Below, one piece after another: positions 1 to 6,108 of a stretch of 6,502 nucleotides of DNA. The position numbers and the translations under genes were made by a program. Source of the stretch: Bdellovibrio sp. (lineage in GTDB: Bacteria > Bdellovibrionota > Bdellovibrionia > Bdellovibrionales > Bdellovibrionaceae); contig JAHRXB010000153.1 in the NCBI GenBank assembly GCA_019104905.1, positions 1-6,502 on the forward strand, read 5' to 3'. The first letter of the stretch is position 1. Every line of letters begins with the position of its first letter. The notes beneath the pieces were generated by a model. That model was not told where the DNA came from. It searched no databases and worked only from the letters and a program-made list of their open reading frames with translations.

Positions 1-568
1 GATCGTAGTGTTTCAATAATCCTAAAGAGTACTGTGCGCAGTTTTTAAACGGAAGACCCAGCTTGTTTTGATCCGTGCAGAACTTATAAAGCCTTTCAAA
101 GTCTTTGCGGGCGTATTCTGACTTGGCAGGGTTTTGAGACAATTTTTCAGAGACTTCAAAGGCGGTCATAAAATCCAGATCGAAATAATTTTCCAGAAAG
201 AAGGTTTTAAAAAGTCCGGCAAAACTTTTAGTTTGTTCGTCCGATTTTTTTGAGAAGGAGGCCGCCATTTCGACGCATTTTCTAAGATCCACTCCGGACT
301 TATTAAGCAATTCATAAATCTGTTTAAATCTTTGCAGGGCCCCGGTGCAACCTCGCGAAATCGTCAAGGACCACTTCACCACCTGACTGTCATTGAGCTC
401 GAGCGTTTTTTCAGAACGAAAGTACTCAACACTTTGCTCAAACTCGTCGGCACTTTTACAGGCGACGTAGTTGTCGGGAATTTTCGGGGACTCTTGTTGA
501 GCCGCAGCCAGGCCCAGTCTTGGACTCACAGAAAGAAGAAGAGTCAAAAGCCAATGCCAGAGCTTCAT
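1..568 (-). CDS. Exported Cys-containing helical protein of unknown function (3' end outside window)
   Basis: I do not recognise this protein. Reading the minus strand from the ATG at 568 gives 189 uninterrupted codons up to the window edge, so the C-terminus is missing. Residues 1-23 form a signal peptide: a short n-region with Lys2, a Leu-rich core around residues 7-20, then an AAA cleavage site before Gln24. The mature part looks mostly alpha-helical and contains five cysteines (about residues 37, 74, 98, 164, 177), which suggests a disulfide-stabilised periplasmic protein; that is inference. The start is supported by a GGAG ribosome site (577-580) eight bases upstream, inside the end of the preceding gene. 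The upstream stop codon and this ATG are separated by one base, so the two genes are almost certainly co-transcribed and probably translationally coupled. Confidence 0.8.
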   Translation of the reverse strand, partial: MKLWHWLLTLLLSVSPRLGLAAAQQESPKIPDNYVACKSADEFEQSVEYFRSEKTLELNDSQVVKWSLTISRGCTGALQRFKQIYELLNKSGVDLRKCVEMAASFSKKSDEQTKSFAGLFKTFFLENYFDLDFMTAFEVSEKLSQNPAKSEYARKDFERLYKFCTDQNKLGLPFKNCAQYSLGLLKHYD

Positions 569-569
569 G

Positions 570-1292
570 TTAGAAACTCCAGCTAAGATGGACCTGAGGG
601 CTGGCCTGATGAGGATCAAAATTCATCCACACCAGAGGCGCATAGATCTTTCTTTTGTATTCCAGATGTTTGTTGTAGTTGAATTCATACATCGAAGGAA
701 ATACCCACGGCAACAACGAGGCCGTGGCCGCAAGAATTCCATAAACGCGGTTGTTTTCATCGGCCTTGCTGGTGACATAAATGGAAGCTCCCAGATTCGT
801 CCAGACGGCTAAATTGCTCAGCGTGGATTGGGTGCGTGCCGTTCTTTCCAGAAGCTCCTCGGCCGCGCGCTCTTTGCTTAGATCTCCTCGGCGATCTTTA
901 GAGGAAATCTTTTTGACGTCTCCTAAATCCGAAGAAATCGGTTTTTTAAAACTCAAGTAGCTTCCGATAATCACCCAGGCACTGCCCACACCGAGAGCCG
1001 TGTTGTAGGCCATGTCACTGTCTCGTTTCTGAGAGTCTGAGGGCTCGGCATCTTTGTATTTACCCTGATTCTGCAATCCGGCCATGAGGGTCATGGCACC
1101 TGAAACTAACATGGGCCATTGATTGATAAATTTCTGTTCCTCTTCCAGTTGCGCCATTTGCGCCAGACGCTCTGAGGCCCGTGGGGCCACTTGCAACTCG
1201 GGATAGTCCAGGTTTTTAAAGGGATTTTCTTCTTGCGCCCAAGCCGGGCAAACAAGGCTAAGAACAGTCATAAAAATAATAGTGATTTTCAT
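570..1292 (-). CDS. Exported multi-helix membrane protein, conserved-hypothetical type
   Basis: The function is not recognised. The reading frame extends upstream to 1592, but I chose the ATG at 1292 because it begins a typical signal peptide (MKITIIF..., hydrophobic core to about residue 14, AWA cleavage site before Gln20) and because the longer version would run antisense through the neighbouring hydrolase gene. The 240-aa product has a short Glu/Gln-rich helix (about 42-54), then four hydrophobic segments at about 58-73, 96-114, 158-174 and 182-199. Between the second and third is a charged, Lys/Glu/Arg-rich stretch (about 116-152) that may form a coiled-coil or amphipathic helix. The C-terminus ends in aromatic residues (LSWSF); this resembles an outer-membrane-protein ending, but the helical hydrophobic segments argue for the inner membrane. 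No clear Shine-Dalgarno sequence precedes the start. It is the first gene of an operon with the exported protein at 1-568. Confidence 0.75.
   Translation of the reverse strand: MKITIIFMTVLSLVCPAWAQEENPFKNLDYPELQVAPRASERLAQMAQLEEEQKFINQWPMLVSGAMTLMAGLQNQGKYKDAEPSDSQKRDSDMAYNTALGVGSAWVIIGSYLSFKKPISSDLGDVKKISSKDRRGDLSKERAAEELLERTARTQSTLSNLAVWTNLGASIYVTSKADENNRVYGILAATASLLPWVFPSMYEFNYNKHLEYKRKIYAPLVWMNFDPHQASPQVHLSWSF
577..580 (-). promoter_or_regulatory. Ribosome binding site (GGAG) inside the upstream gene
   Basis: On the minus strand GGAG lies eight bases before the ATG at 568 and inside the last codons of the 570-1292 gene. It fixes the start of the downstream gene and, with the TAA-C-ATG junction, points to coupled translation. 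Confidence 0.6.
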
Positions 1293-1397
1293 AGAAATAA
1301 GGATAGCTAACAAATTTCGGGAGCCCAAGTTTATCCGACAAATATGGACTGTTTTAAAGTCTTGCCAGGGACGTTCAAACCGTTTCATGATTCCTTT
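1293..1397. other. Divergent intergenic region
   Basis: These 105 bases separate two genes that diverge, so promoters in both directions are expected here. On the minus strand a TATCCT hexamer (1300-1305) lies 17 bases after TTGGGC (1323-1328), but it sits only seven bases from the chosen ATG at 1292, which would give a leaderless or nearly leaderless message. On the plus strand I see no convincing -35/-10 pair. No hairpin or operator repeat stands out. Confidence 0.45.
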
Positions 1398-2258
1398 ATG
1401 ACGAAATGGTACTGGACCTTCGGGCACATTTTTCTCAAGATCACCGTCCTGTTGATGCTGGCAGGGTGTCAGTCCGTCTTTTATTTCCCTTTGAAAGAGA
1501 AACTCTTTGATCCGGCAAAAATAAAAATGCAGCCGGAAGATGTGTTTTTGAAAACTCAAGGCGGGAACACGATCCATGGTTGGTACTTTCAAGCTACGAA
1601 CCCGCAGGAAAGCAAAGGGACTCTTTTATTCTTCCACGGGAATGCTGAAAACCTCACCTCTCATTTTCTGATGTTTCATTGGCTTCCCTCCAAGGGATAT
1701 AACTATTTTATTTTTGATTATCCTGGCTATGGTTTGTCGACCGGAAAACCAACTCCGGAAAGTACCGTCGAGGCAGGAATGGCCGCAGCTCAGTGGCTTC
1801 ATTTACGAAAGGATTCTCGACCGCTCATAATATATGGCCATAGTCTGGGAGGCATTGTCGCTTTGAGGACAGTGGAAGAGATCAAAGGGGCCATTCCTCT
1901 TCGTAACGTTGTCATTGAGGCCAGCTTTTCTTCTTATCAGCAGATGGGGAGAAATGTTTTGGGGCGTCGTTGGTGGACCTGGCCGTTCCAACCGATCACC
2001 TATTTGGTCTTAAGCGACGAGTACGCGCCAAAATCGTTAGAGTCGATTGCACCCGTGCCCCTCTTGTTTATACATGGAAATGAAGATCACGCGGTGGAAC
2101 TAAAAAATACCGAAAAGATGTTCGCGGAGGCCAAAGAACCTAAAGAGATTTGGGTTGTGCCAGGGGGACATCATGGGGATCTCTATGAAATCCGCAACGG
2201 AGAACTGCGGGAACAATTTCTGTCCTACCTATCTAAAACTTCGACAGCGGCCCACTGA
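1398..2258 (+). CDS. Alpha/beta-hydrolase fold lipoprotein (serine hydrolase, COG1073-like)
   Basis: Probable serine esterase, lipase or peptidase anchored by lipid on the periplasmic side of the envelope; the substrate is unknown. An upstream in-frame ATG exists at 1344, but the ATG at 1398 gives a normal lipoprotein signal with the lipobox LAGC, lipidated Cys24. Gln at +2 is not the Asp inner-membrane retention signal, so outer-membrane sorting is expected by the E. coli rule. The core shows the family order: an HGN oxyanion-region motif (residues 80-82), the DYPGYGLS strand-loop (107-114), the nucleophile elbow GHSLGG with Ser149, the acid in HGNEDH (Asp230), and the base in PGGHHGD (His258, or less likely His259). 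With 286 residues it is full length and the triad is intact. This arrangement matches the BEM46/ABHD13-like and YfhR-like hydrolases. The gene is the first of a same-strand run; the next starts 56 bases downstream. Confidence 0.88.
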   Translation: MTKWYWTFGHIFLKITVLLMLAGCQSVFYFPLKEKLFDPAKIKMQPEDVFLKTQGGNTIHGWYFQATNPQESKGTLLFFHGNAENLTSHFLMFHWLPSKGYNYFIFDYPGYGLSTGKPTPESTVEAGMAAAQWLHLRKDSRPLIIYGHSLGGIVALRTVEEIKGAIPLRNVVIEASFSSYQQMGRNVLGRRWWTWPFQPITYLVLSDEYAPKSLESIAPVPLLFIHGNEDHAVELKNTEKMFAEAKEPKEIWVVPGGHHGDLYEIRNGELREQFLSYLSKTSTAAH

Positions 2259-2314
2259 CGAAGACAGTTTTATTGCATTTCAGAAAGCATGAATCCTGCA
2301 AGGCGATCGGCAGG

Positions 2315-3661
2315 ATGAAGCACGTTTTGCGAACCCTCAGTATTATTATTTCTTTCACAATTTTAGGCGCTTGTGCTCCGGACTCTCGTGATGAGGGCTC
2401 CAAGGCCACAACGACGGCAGAGCCTGCGCGTCCCACGGTGGTCGAAGAAGCGGGGTATCGCATCGCCCGCGGGGCAACTCGTATTCAAGACATGTCGGTG
2501 AATTTTGATTCCACCACCAAGTCCATGCGCCTGCGCGGAAAGATGGAGTATCTTTCGATGAAGGGGCAGTCTCTTGAAAATGTCTCGGTGGATTTGACGG
2601 GAACCCTTGATTCAGATGGATTTATAGCCCTAAAAAATCATAGTTCAGAGTCTGCCCCCAAAGGGGCTCCTCTGGTCGCGGCCAAAGCCACGTGTTTAAG
2701 TGAGTCCGGGACCTGTCACTCTTCTTTCATCGATATCTACATTTATACCGAGGGCGTGGTTTATCATCATCAGATCGAGTCCCATCAAGAGGTGAAAGTC
2801 GAAGACAAGCCGGAAGCAAAAAAAGAGGAACAGGATCCCGAGGACTTGACCCCGGAAGGTGGGGCCGATGAAGTGGACGGGGAGCCGGGCCAATACGTGG
2901 GTACTATTCAGGAGGATATTGAAAACATCCTTCAGGTAAAACCCCAAATTCCAGCAAAAAAAGAGGAACCAAAAAAAGAAGAGCCTAAGAAAGATGCACC
3001 CGCAAAGCCCAAGTCCAGCGTCAGTCAGGCGATTGGCCCGGTGAATGCGGGGCGTTTGGAAAACGCCACGAATCTTTTAAAATATGAGCAAAACCATACT
3101 CCGGCGGGTTTTCGTATCCTTCGTCCCGAAAGGAAAACTTATTTTGCCACCAATGAGTTGGCTTATATCATCGCGCAGATGGGACAGATAACGAAACAAG
3201 AAGTGTCTGGTTATGTATTAGCGGTCGGTGATCTGTCTCGGGAGGCGGGAGGACGGCTCGGAACTCATAAATCCCATCAAAACGGACTTGATGCAGATGT
3301 GGCCTTCTATTTTAACAACAAAAGTTTTCAGAATTATTTCGCGTCAGCGGTGGCCGTGGACAAGCCCCACGCTAACTGGATGATACAGGAACAATGGAAG
3401 CTCTTTAAGCATGTTGTAAATACCCAACTTATTGACAGGATTTTTATCCATCGGACTCTTAAAAAGGCCCTATGTGGTGTTGCAATTCAAAACGGCGAAC
3501 TGCAAAAGGGAAAAAATGAAGGTCTAGCATACGAAACGCTTCGCCGTCTGATTGCAGACACGGATCATCACAATCACTTTCATTTACGAGTGAAATGTTC
3601 CAGCGCTCAGGTTCGTTGCCGCCAAATGGCAGAGCCAGCCCCGGGCTCGGGATGTTTTTGA
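2315..3661 (+). CDS. Lipoprotein with C-terminal M74 (MepA-type) murein endopeptidase domain
   Basis: Predicted zinc metallopeptidase cleaving peptidoglycan cross-links. The ATG at 2315 is chosen because it opens a lipoprotein signal (lipobox LGAC, lipidated Cys20) and has AAGG at 2300-2303; a TTG at 2273 would add 14 residues before it. Residues about 45-160 form a domain I do not recognise, with Cys127 and Cys134 close enough to bridge. Residues about 160-235 are an acidic then Lys/Glu/Pro-rich linker including the units KKEEP, KKEEP, KKDAP. From about 236 the peptidase follows: GTHKSHQNGLDADV (317-329) carries His321 and Asp328, equivalent to E. coli MepA zinc ligands His113 and Asp120, and HHNHFHLRVKC (418-428) carries His421 and His423, the latter matching MepA His211. 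The Cys-rich tail (Cys428, Cys435, Cys447) also resembles MepA. E. coli MepA is a soluble periplasmic protein of roughly 270 residues, so the lipid anchor and long N-terminal part are the unusual features. The HAD-like gene follows 31 bases later, probably in the same transcript. Confidence 0.9.
   Translation: MKHVLRTLSIIISFTILGACAPDSRDEGSKATTTAEPARPTVVEEAGYRIARGATRIQDMSVNFDSTTKSMRLRGKMEYLSMKGQSLENVSVDLTGTLDSDGFIALKNHSSESAPKGAPLVAAKATCLSESGTCHSSFIDIYIYTEGVVYHHQIESHQEVKVEDKPEAKKEEQDPEDLTPEGGADEVDGEPGQYVGTIQEDIENILQVKPQIPAKKEEPKKEEPKKDAPAKPKSSVSQAIGPVNAGRLENATNLLKYEQNHTPAGFRILRPERKTYFATNELAYIIAQMGQITKQEVSGYVLAVGDLSREAGGRLGTHKSHQNGLDADVAFYFNNKSFQNYFASAVAVDKPHANWMIQEQWKLFKHVVNTQLIDRIFIHRTLKKALCGVAIQNGELQKGKNEGLAYETLRRLIADTDHHNHFHLRVKCSSAQVRCRQMAEPAPGSGCF
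2815..2831 (+). repeat. 17-bp direct repeat, copy 1 (second copy at 2953-2969)
   Basis: The sequence agcaaaaaaagaggaac occurs here and identically at 2953-2969, 138 bases (46 codons) later and in the same reading frame, in both cases encoding Ala-Lys-Lys-Glu-Glu. Each copy contains a run of seven A; another A7 run lies at 2971-2977. Recombination between the copies would remove 46 codons without breaking the frame. Confidence 0.8.
2953..2969 (+). repeat. 17-bp direct repeat, copy 2
   Basis: Second exact copy of agcaaaaaaagaggaac (first at 2815-2831). It overlaps the first KKEEP unit of the linker. Confidence 0.8.
2957..3001 (+). repeat. Three 15-bp tandem units coding KKEEP, KKEEP, KKDAP
   Basis: Within the linker of the M74 lipoprotein, three consecutive in-frame 15-base units encode KKEEP, KKEEP and the diverged KKDAP. 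The first two differ only at synonymous third positions. Such spacers commonly let an enzyme domain reach into the wall from a membrane anchor. Confidence 0.75.
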
Positions 3662-3692
3662 CGAAAGCCCATAAGACTGAGAAACTAATTTT

Positions 3693-4769
3693 ATGGCGGA
3701 TTGGCGTGATCGCAGCGAAATGAATGGGGACGTGGTTTTCTTTCGATATGTGTCGGAAGGAATGGAAAAAAGTCATGACGAGGTCTTTCTTTGGGACCTT
3801 GATAAAACCTATTTAGATACCACCATTGATTCGTTGTCGGGACTGATGACGACCATTCTTGAGCGCGCCCTAAATAAAAAAAATGTTCCCGGTACGAACT
3901 CGTTAATGCAGGCCCTTTCGGCTTATCGAAAGCAACAAAAGGGTTATATGTATTTTCCGATTTATTTCATCACGGCGTCTCCGCCGCAAATGGAAGAAAG
4001 AATTTCGGAAAAGTTCTCTTTAGATAACATCCGTCCCTTTGGCTGCTTTTATAAAGACAATCTGGCGAATCTGCGGCCGGGACGTTTTTGGCGCTTAACC
4101 AAACAAGTGGGATATAAGCTTCAAGCCCTGATGCAGTTGCGCACGCGATTGTCCGAAAATGTGCGCCAGATCTGCTGGGGAGACGACAGCGAAACGGATG
4201 CGATCATTTACAATCTGTATTCAGATATTTGTTCACGCCGTCTTGGCGCGCATGAAATTCGCACGACACTGGAGAAGCTCAACGTGAGCGGGGAACAGGT
4301 CAATACCATCTTAGAACTGCAAGCGAATATTCCCGAAAACGATCCCGTGGAAAAGATCTATATCAATCTGGCCACCGATACAGACCCTGATTACTACTTA
4401 AAGTTTGGTCGAAGAACTTTGGCGACCTACAACACATTTCAAGTTTCTTTGGATTTATATCAGGATCGCCGTCTGGGGCTTGATGGCGTGTACTCAGTTC
4501 TTCAGGACATGATCTACAACTATGGTTATACGCCAGAAGAACTGATGAAAAGTTTTGACGAGTTCATTCGTCGCGGAGTTTTAGGTGAACGGGCGTTCCA
4601 AGAGGTTCGCCCCTTCTTCATTGAAAAAGGTCTTTTACATCCCTCCTATGAGCCTTCGGTGATGCCGCTGAAAGAAAAGACTGTGGAGGATGGACGGGTC
4701 TTTGAAATGGAAGGAGTCCATGAACCATGGATTCCAGAGCGCATTGATTATCTTCATGATTATCGGTAG
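3693..4769 (+). CDS. HAD-like hydrolase resembling App1/LNS2-type phosphatidate phosphatase, with unknown C-terminal half
   Basis: Predicted cytoplasmic phosphohydrolase: there is no signal peptide or membrane segment. HAD motifs appear in order: motif I WDLDKTYLDTT with the nucleophile Asp35 and Asp37, Thr39; motif II in the strand YFITASPP (Thr94 or Ser96); a motif III lysine, probably Lys142 in GYKLQAL; and motif IV WGDDSETDAIIY (163-172) with Asp164, Asp165 and Asp169. The ITASPP and GDDSETDAIIY segments recall the SNSPW and GDSGQxDPEIY motifs of App1-type phosphatidate phosphatases, so a lipid phosphate substrate is possible, but this is inference from motif shape. Residues about 175-358 are rich in charged helices and match nothing I recognise. 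I chose ATG 3693; ATGs at 3720 and 3762 are alternatives, all before motif I, and none has a well-spaced ribosome site. It lies 31 bases after the M74 lipoprotein gene and converges on the minus-strand gene ending at 4789. Confidence 0.8.
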   Translation: MADWRDRSEMNGDVVFFRYVSEGMEKSHDEVFLWDLDKTYLDTTIDSLSGLMTTILERALNKKNVPGTNSLMQALSAYRKQQKGYMYFPIYFITASPPQMEERISEKFSLDNIRPFGCFYKDNLANLRPGRFWRLTKQVGYKLQALMQLRTRLSENVRQICWGDDSETDAIIYNLYSDICSRRLGAHEIRTTLEKLNVSGEQVNTILELQANIPENDPVEKIYINLATDTDPDYYLKFGRRTLATYNTFQVSLDLYQDRRLGLDGVYSVLQDMIYNYGYTPEELMKSFDEFIRRGVLGERAFQEVRPFFIEKGLLHPSYEPSVMPLKEKTVEDGRVFEMEGVHEPWIPERIDYLHDYR

Positions 4770-4788
4770 GGGCTGTCGAGAGCGGGGC

Positions 4789-5592
4789 CTACTCGAAACG
4801 CAAAGGGAATACCGTCGAAATAGGATCTCCATTAAACGACTTAAATTCCACGCGGCGGATCGCCTCCAGCAGGCATTTTTTGAAAGCCGCATCACTTAAA
4901 CTCGAAGAAGCAATCTCGGCGGAAGACACCTTCCCGGTTTTTTCGATCGTGAAGCTAATGGAGGCTTGCCCCACCACGCCGGGATTTTTTTGCAAAAGTT
5001 GAGTGTAGCATTTAAAGAAAGCTCCTCGGTGAGTTTTCAATGTGTCTTGAATAAACTCGGAAGTCAGTCCGTCATTTATGTTCGCCGTCGGAATTTGAGA
5101 GGTCTCTGCGGGGGCTAATTCCGGCAGAGTCTCTGTCGGAGCTTGTTTCTTATAATTCATTTCGTATTCGGTCGCATTCCAGCGCACGCCGTCCTTAGAG
5201 ACAAAGACCGATCCTTCGCGACCGTAGTTTTCCACCTGTACATCGCCTCGTTTGATAATAAGCACGATGCGGTCCCCTTCTTCATCCAGTGTGATAAGGG
5301 AGTTTTCTTGAATGCGAATGCGGTAGGCAGAATCAAACTCCATGGTCGCATCACCATCGACACCGGTCTCAATGGAGTCCAGGGCAAACAAGGTCGCCTT
5401 GCGAGTGAGAACTTCTTTTTGAGTCATGTTCTTGCGCAAAACAAAGACTTTGCCCAGGTTCAGTTCGAGACGGGCAAGAGGACGGGCTCCGGGTTTTTGT
5501 TTTTCAGTTTGTGAAGCAATAAAGAGAGAAAGGGCTACACTAAAAATGCCCACGACAATCAAAGATGGAATCAGCCAGTTGTTCTTCGCCAT
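4789..5592 (-). CDS. Membrane-anchored protein with FecR-like and AgmX/PglI C-terminal domains
   Basis: Single-pass inner-membrane protein with a periplasmic body. Residues 7-26 are one uncleaved hydrophobic anchor after a short Lys-containing N-terminus. Residues about 45-125 look like a FecR-type beta domain: a LFALDSIETGVDGDATMEF segment followed by RIRIQENSLITL and a VLIIKRGDVQVE ending, the usual series of short strands ending at a GxVxV turn. A Pro/Glu/Thr linker (about 146-175) leads to an AgmX/PglI-type C-terminal domain (about 176-267), with KCYTQLLQKNPGVVGQ, the SFTIEKTGKVSSAEI hairpin and a terminal PLRFE strand; this family is related to TonB C-terminal domains. Cys195 and Cys240 sit at positions commonly paired in this domain. 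No TonB box or long Pro spacer is present, so I do not call it TonB. The gene starts 41 bases after the secG stop with no obvious ribosome site, and probably shares secG's transcript. Confidence 0.85.
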   Translation of the reverse strand: MAKNNWLIPSLIVVGIFSVALSLFIASQTEKQKPGARPLARLELNLGKVFVLRKNMTQKEVLTRKATLFALDSIETGVDGDATMEFDSAYRIRIQENSLITLDEEGDRIVLIIKRGDVQVENYGREGSVFVSKDGVRWNATEYEMNYKKQAPTETLPELAPAETSQIPTANINDGLTSEFIQDTLKTHRGAFFKCYTQLLQKNPGVVGQASISFTIEKTGKVSSAEIASSSLSDAAFKKCLLEAIRRVEFKSFNGDPISTVFPLRFE

Positions 5593-5633
5593 AATGAAAC
5601 TATAGCGAAGAACCTTATGAAGATGTACTAAAA

Positions 5634-6026
5634 TTACTTTTGAGCAGGAGCTGTGGTTGCAGCAGGAGAAGCCGCCGGAGTGGCTTCAGGAGTTGCAGGA
5701 ACTGCCGTCGCAGCCGCCGCATTTGCATCAGCTGTTGGAGCCGGTGCAGAAACAGGAGCCGTCGGAAGTGGCAATGAGTCCACAACAGATTTTGTTTTAG
5801 TCGAAGTCAAAACAGACAAAGTCAGGCAAGTCACAGCAAAGATGATGGCTGCCCAAACAGTCATTTTACTAGCTAAAGTTTGCGCACCCGTTGCACCCAA
5901 CAAAGAGTTAGAACCGCTAGATCCGCCCATACCCAAAGCGCCATTGCTTTTAGAGTCCTGGATCAACACAAGCACGATCAAAACCAAAGCAATGATGATA
6001 TGCAAAATTCCGATGAAAGTAGTCAT
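5634..6026 (-). CDS. secG: Preprotein translocase subunit SecG with Ala/Pro-rich C-terminal tail
   Basis: SecG is the small accessory subunit of the SecYEG channel that aids SecA-driven export across the inner membrane. The 130-aa product has the family layout: transmembrane helix 1 at about residues 3-22, the conserved LIQDSKSNGALGMGG-type loop (21-35) and SNSLLGATGAQTLASKMT (39-56), then helix 2 at about 57-75. Residues about 86-130 form a low-complexity tail of Ala, Pro and Thr. The start at 6026 is supported by a GGGAG ribosome site at 6037-6041, ten bases upstream, and by its position right before helix 1. In many bacteria secG lies beside tpiA; here it is instead the first gene of a pair with the FecR-like/AgmX gene and faces an unrelated lipoprotein gene. 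A candidate promoter lies at 6053-6082. Confidence 0.95.
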   Translation of the reverse strand: MTTFIGILHIIIALVLIVLVLIQDSKSNGALGMGGSSGSNSLLGATGAQTLASKMTVWAAIIFAVTCLTLSVLTSTKTKSVVDSLPLPTAPVSAPAPTADANAAAATAVPATPEATPAASPAATTAPAQK

Positions 6027-6036
6027 TTTCTAGTAT

Positions 6037-6041
6037 CTCCC
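6037..6041 (-). promoter_or_regulatory. Ribosome binding site of secG (GGGAG)
   Basis: On the minus strand GGGAG lies ten bases before the secG ATG, slightly long but acceptable spacing, and supports the start at 6026. Confidence 0.55.
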
Positions 6042-6046
6042 AAAGA

Positions 6047-6073
6047 CCCCTGAATATAGGGATAAACCAGGGG
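6047..6073. repeat. Inverted repeat CCCCTG - 15 bp - CAGGGG at the secG promoter
   Basis: Perfect six-base arms at 6047-6052 and 6068-6073 bracket the proposed -10 box of secG. The centre-to-centre distance is 21 bases, about two helical turns, which would suit a dimeric regulator. The arms are short and G/C-rich, so chance is a real alternative. Confidence 0.35.
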
Positions 6074-6082
6074 CTTCGTCCA
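6053..6082 (-). promoter_or_regulatory. Candidate sigma-70-type promoter of secG
   Basis: On the minus strand TGGACG (6077-6082, four of six matches to TTGACA) is followed after 18 bases by TATATT (6053-6058, five of six matches to TATAAT). Transcription would start around 6046, giving a leader of about 20 bases that contains the ribosome site. This is a pattern match only. Confidence 0.45.
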
Positions 6083-6108
6083 CCCCAAAGTGCCCTAAAT
6101 CCCTCCAT

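Noticed and set aside
332..812. Two overlapping plus-strand open frames
   Set aside because: They are antisense to the two exported-protein genes, whose signal peptides and coupled junction are far better supported.
1344..1397. Longer start for the hydrolase lipoprotein
   Set aside because: It would put 41 residues before the lipidated cysteine, far beyond a usual lipoprotein signal, and has no ribosome site.
1293..1592. Upstream extension of the minus-strand 570-1292 frame by 100 codons
   Set aside because: It would run antisense through the start of the alpha/beta-hydrolase gene and place a clear signal peptide in mid-protein.
4766..4792. GTAGG ... CCTAC hairpin and near-palindrome gctgtcgagagc between the convergent genes, as a terminator
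   Set aside because: The outer stem is five base pairs around a loop of 17 and no T-run follows on either strand.
5143..5514. Plus-strand open frame of 123 codons
   Set aside because: It lies wholly antisense within the FecR/AgmX gene and shows no recognisable domain or ribosome site.
5653..6033. Plus-strand Ala/Gly/Val-rich open frame of 126 codons
   Set aside because: It is the exact antisense of secG; the Ala/Pro tail lacks stops on the other strand, which explains the frame.
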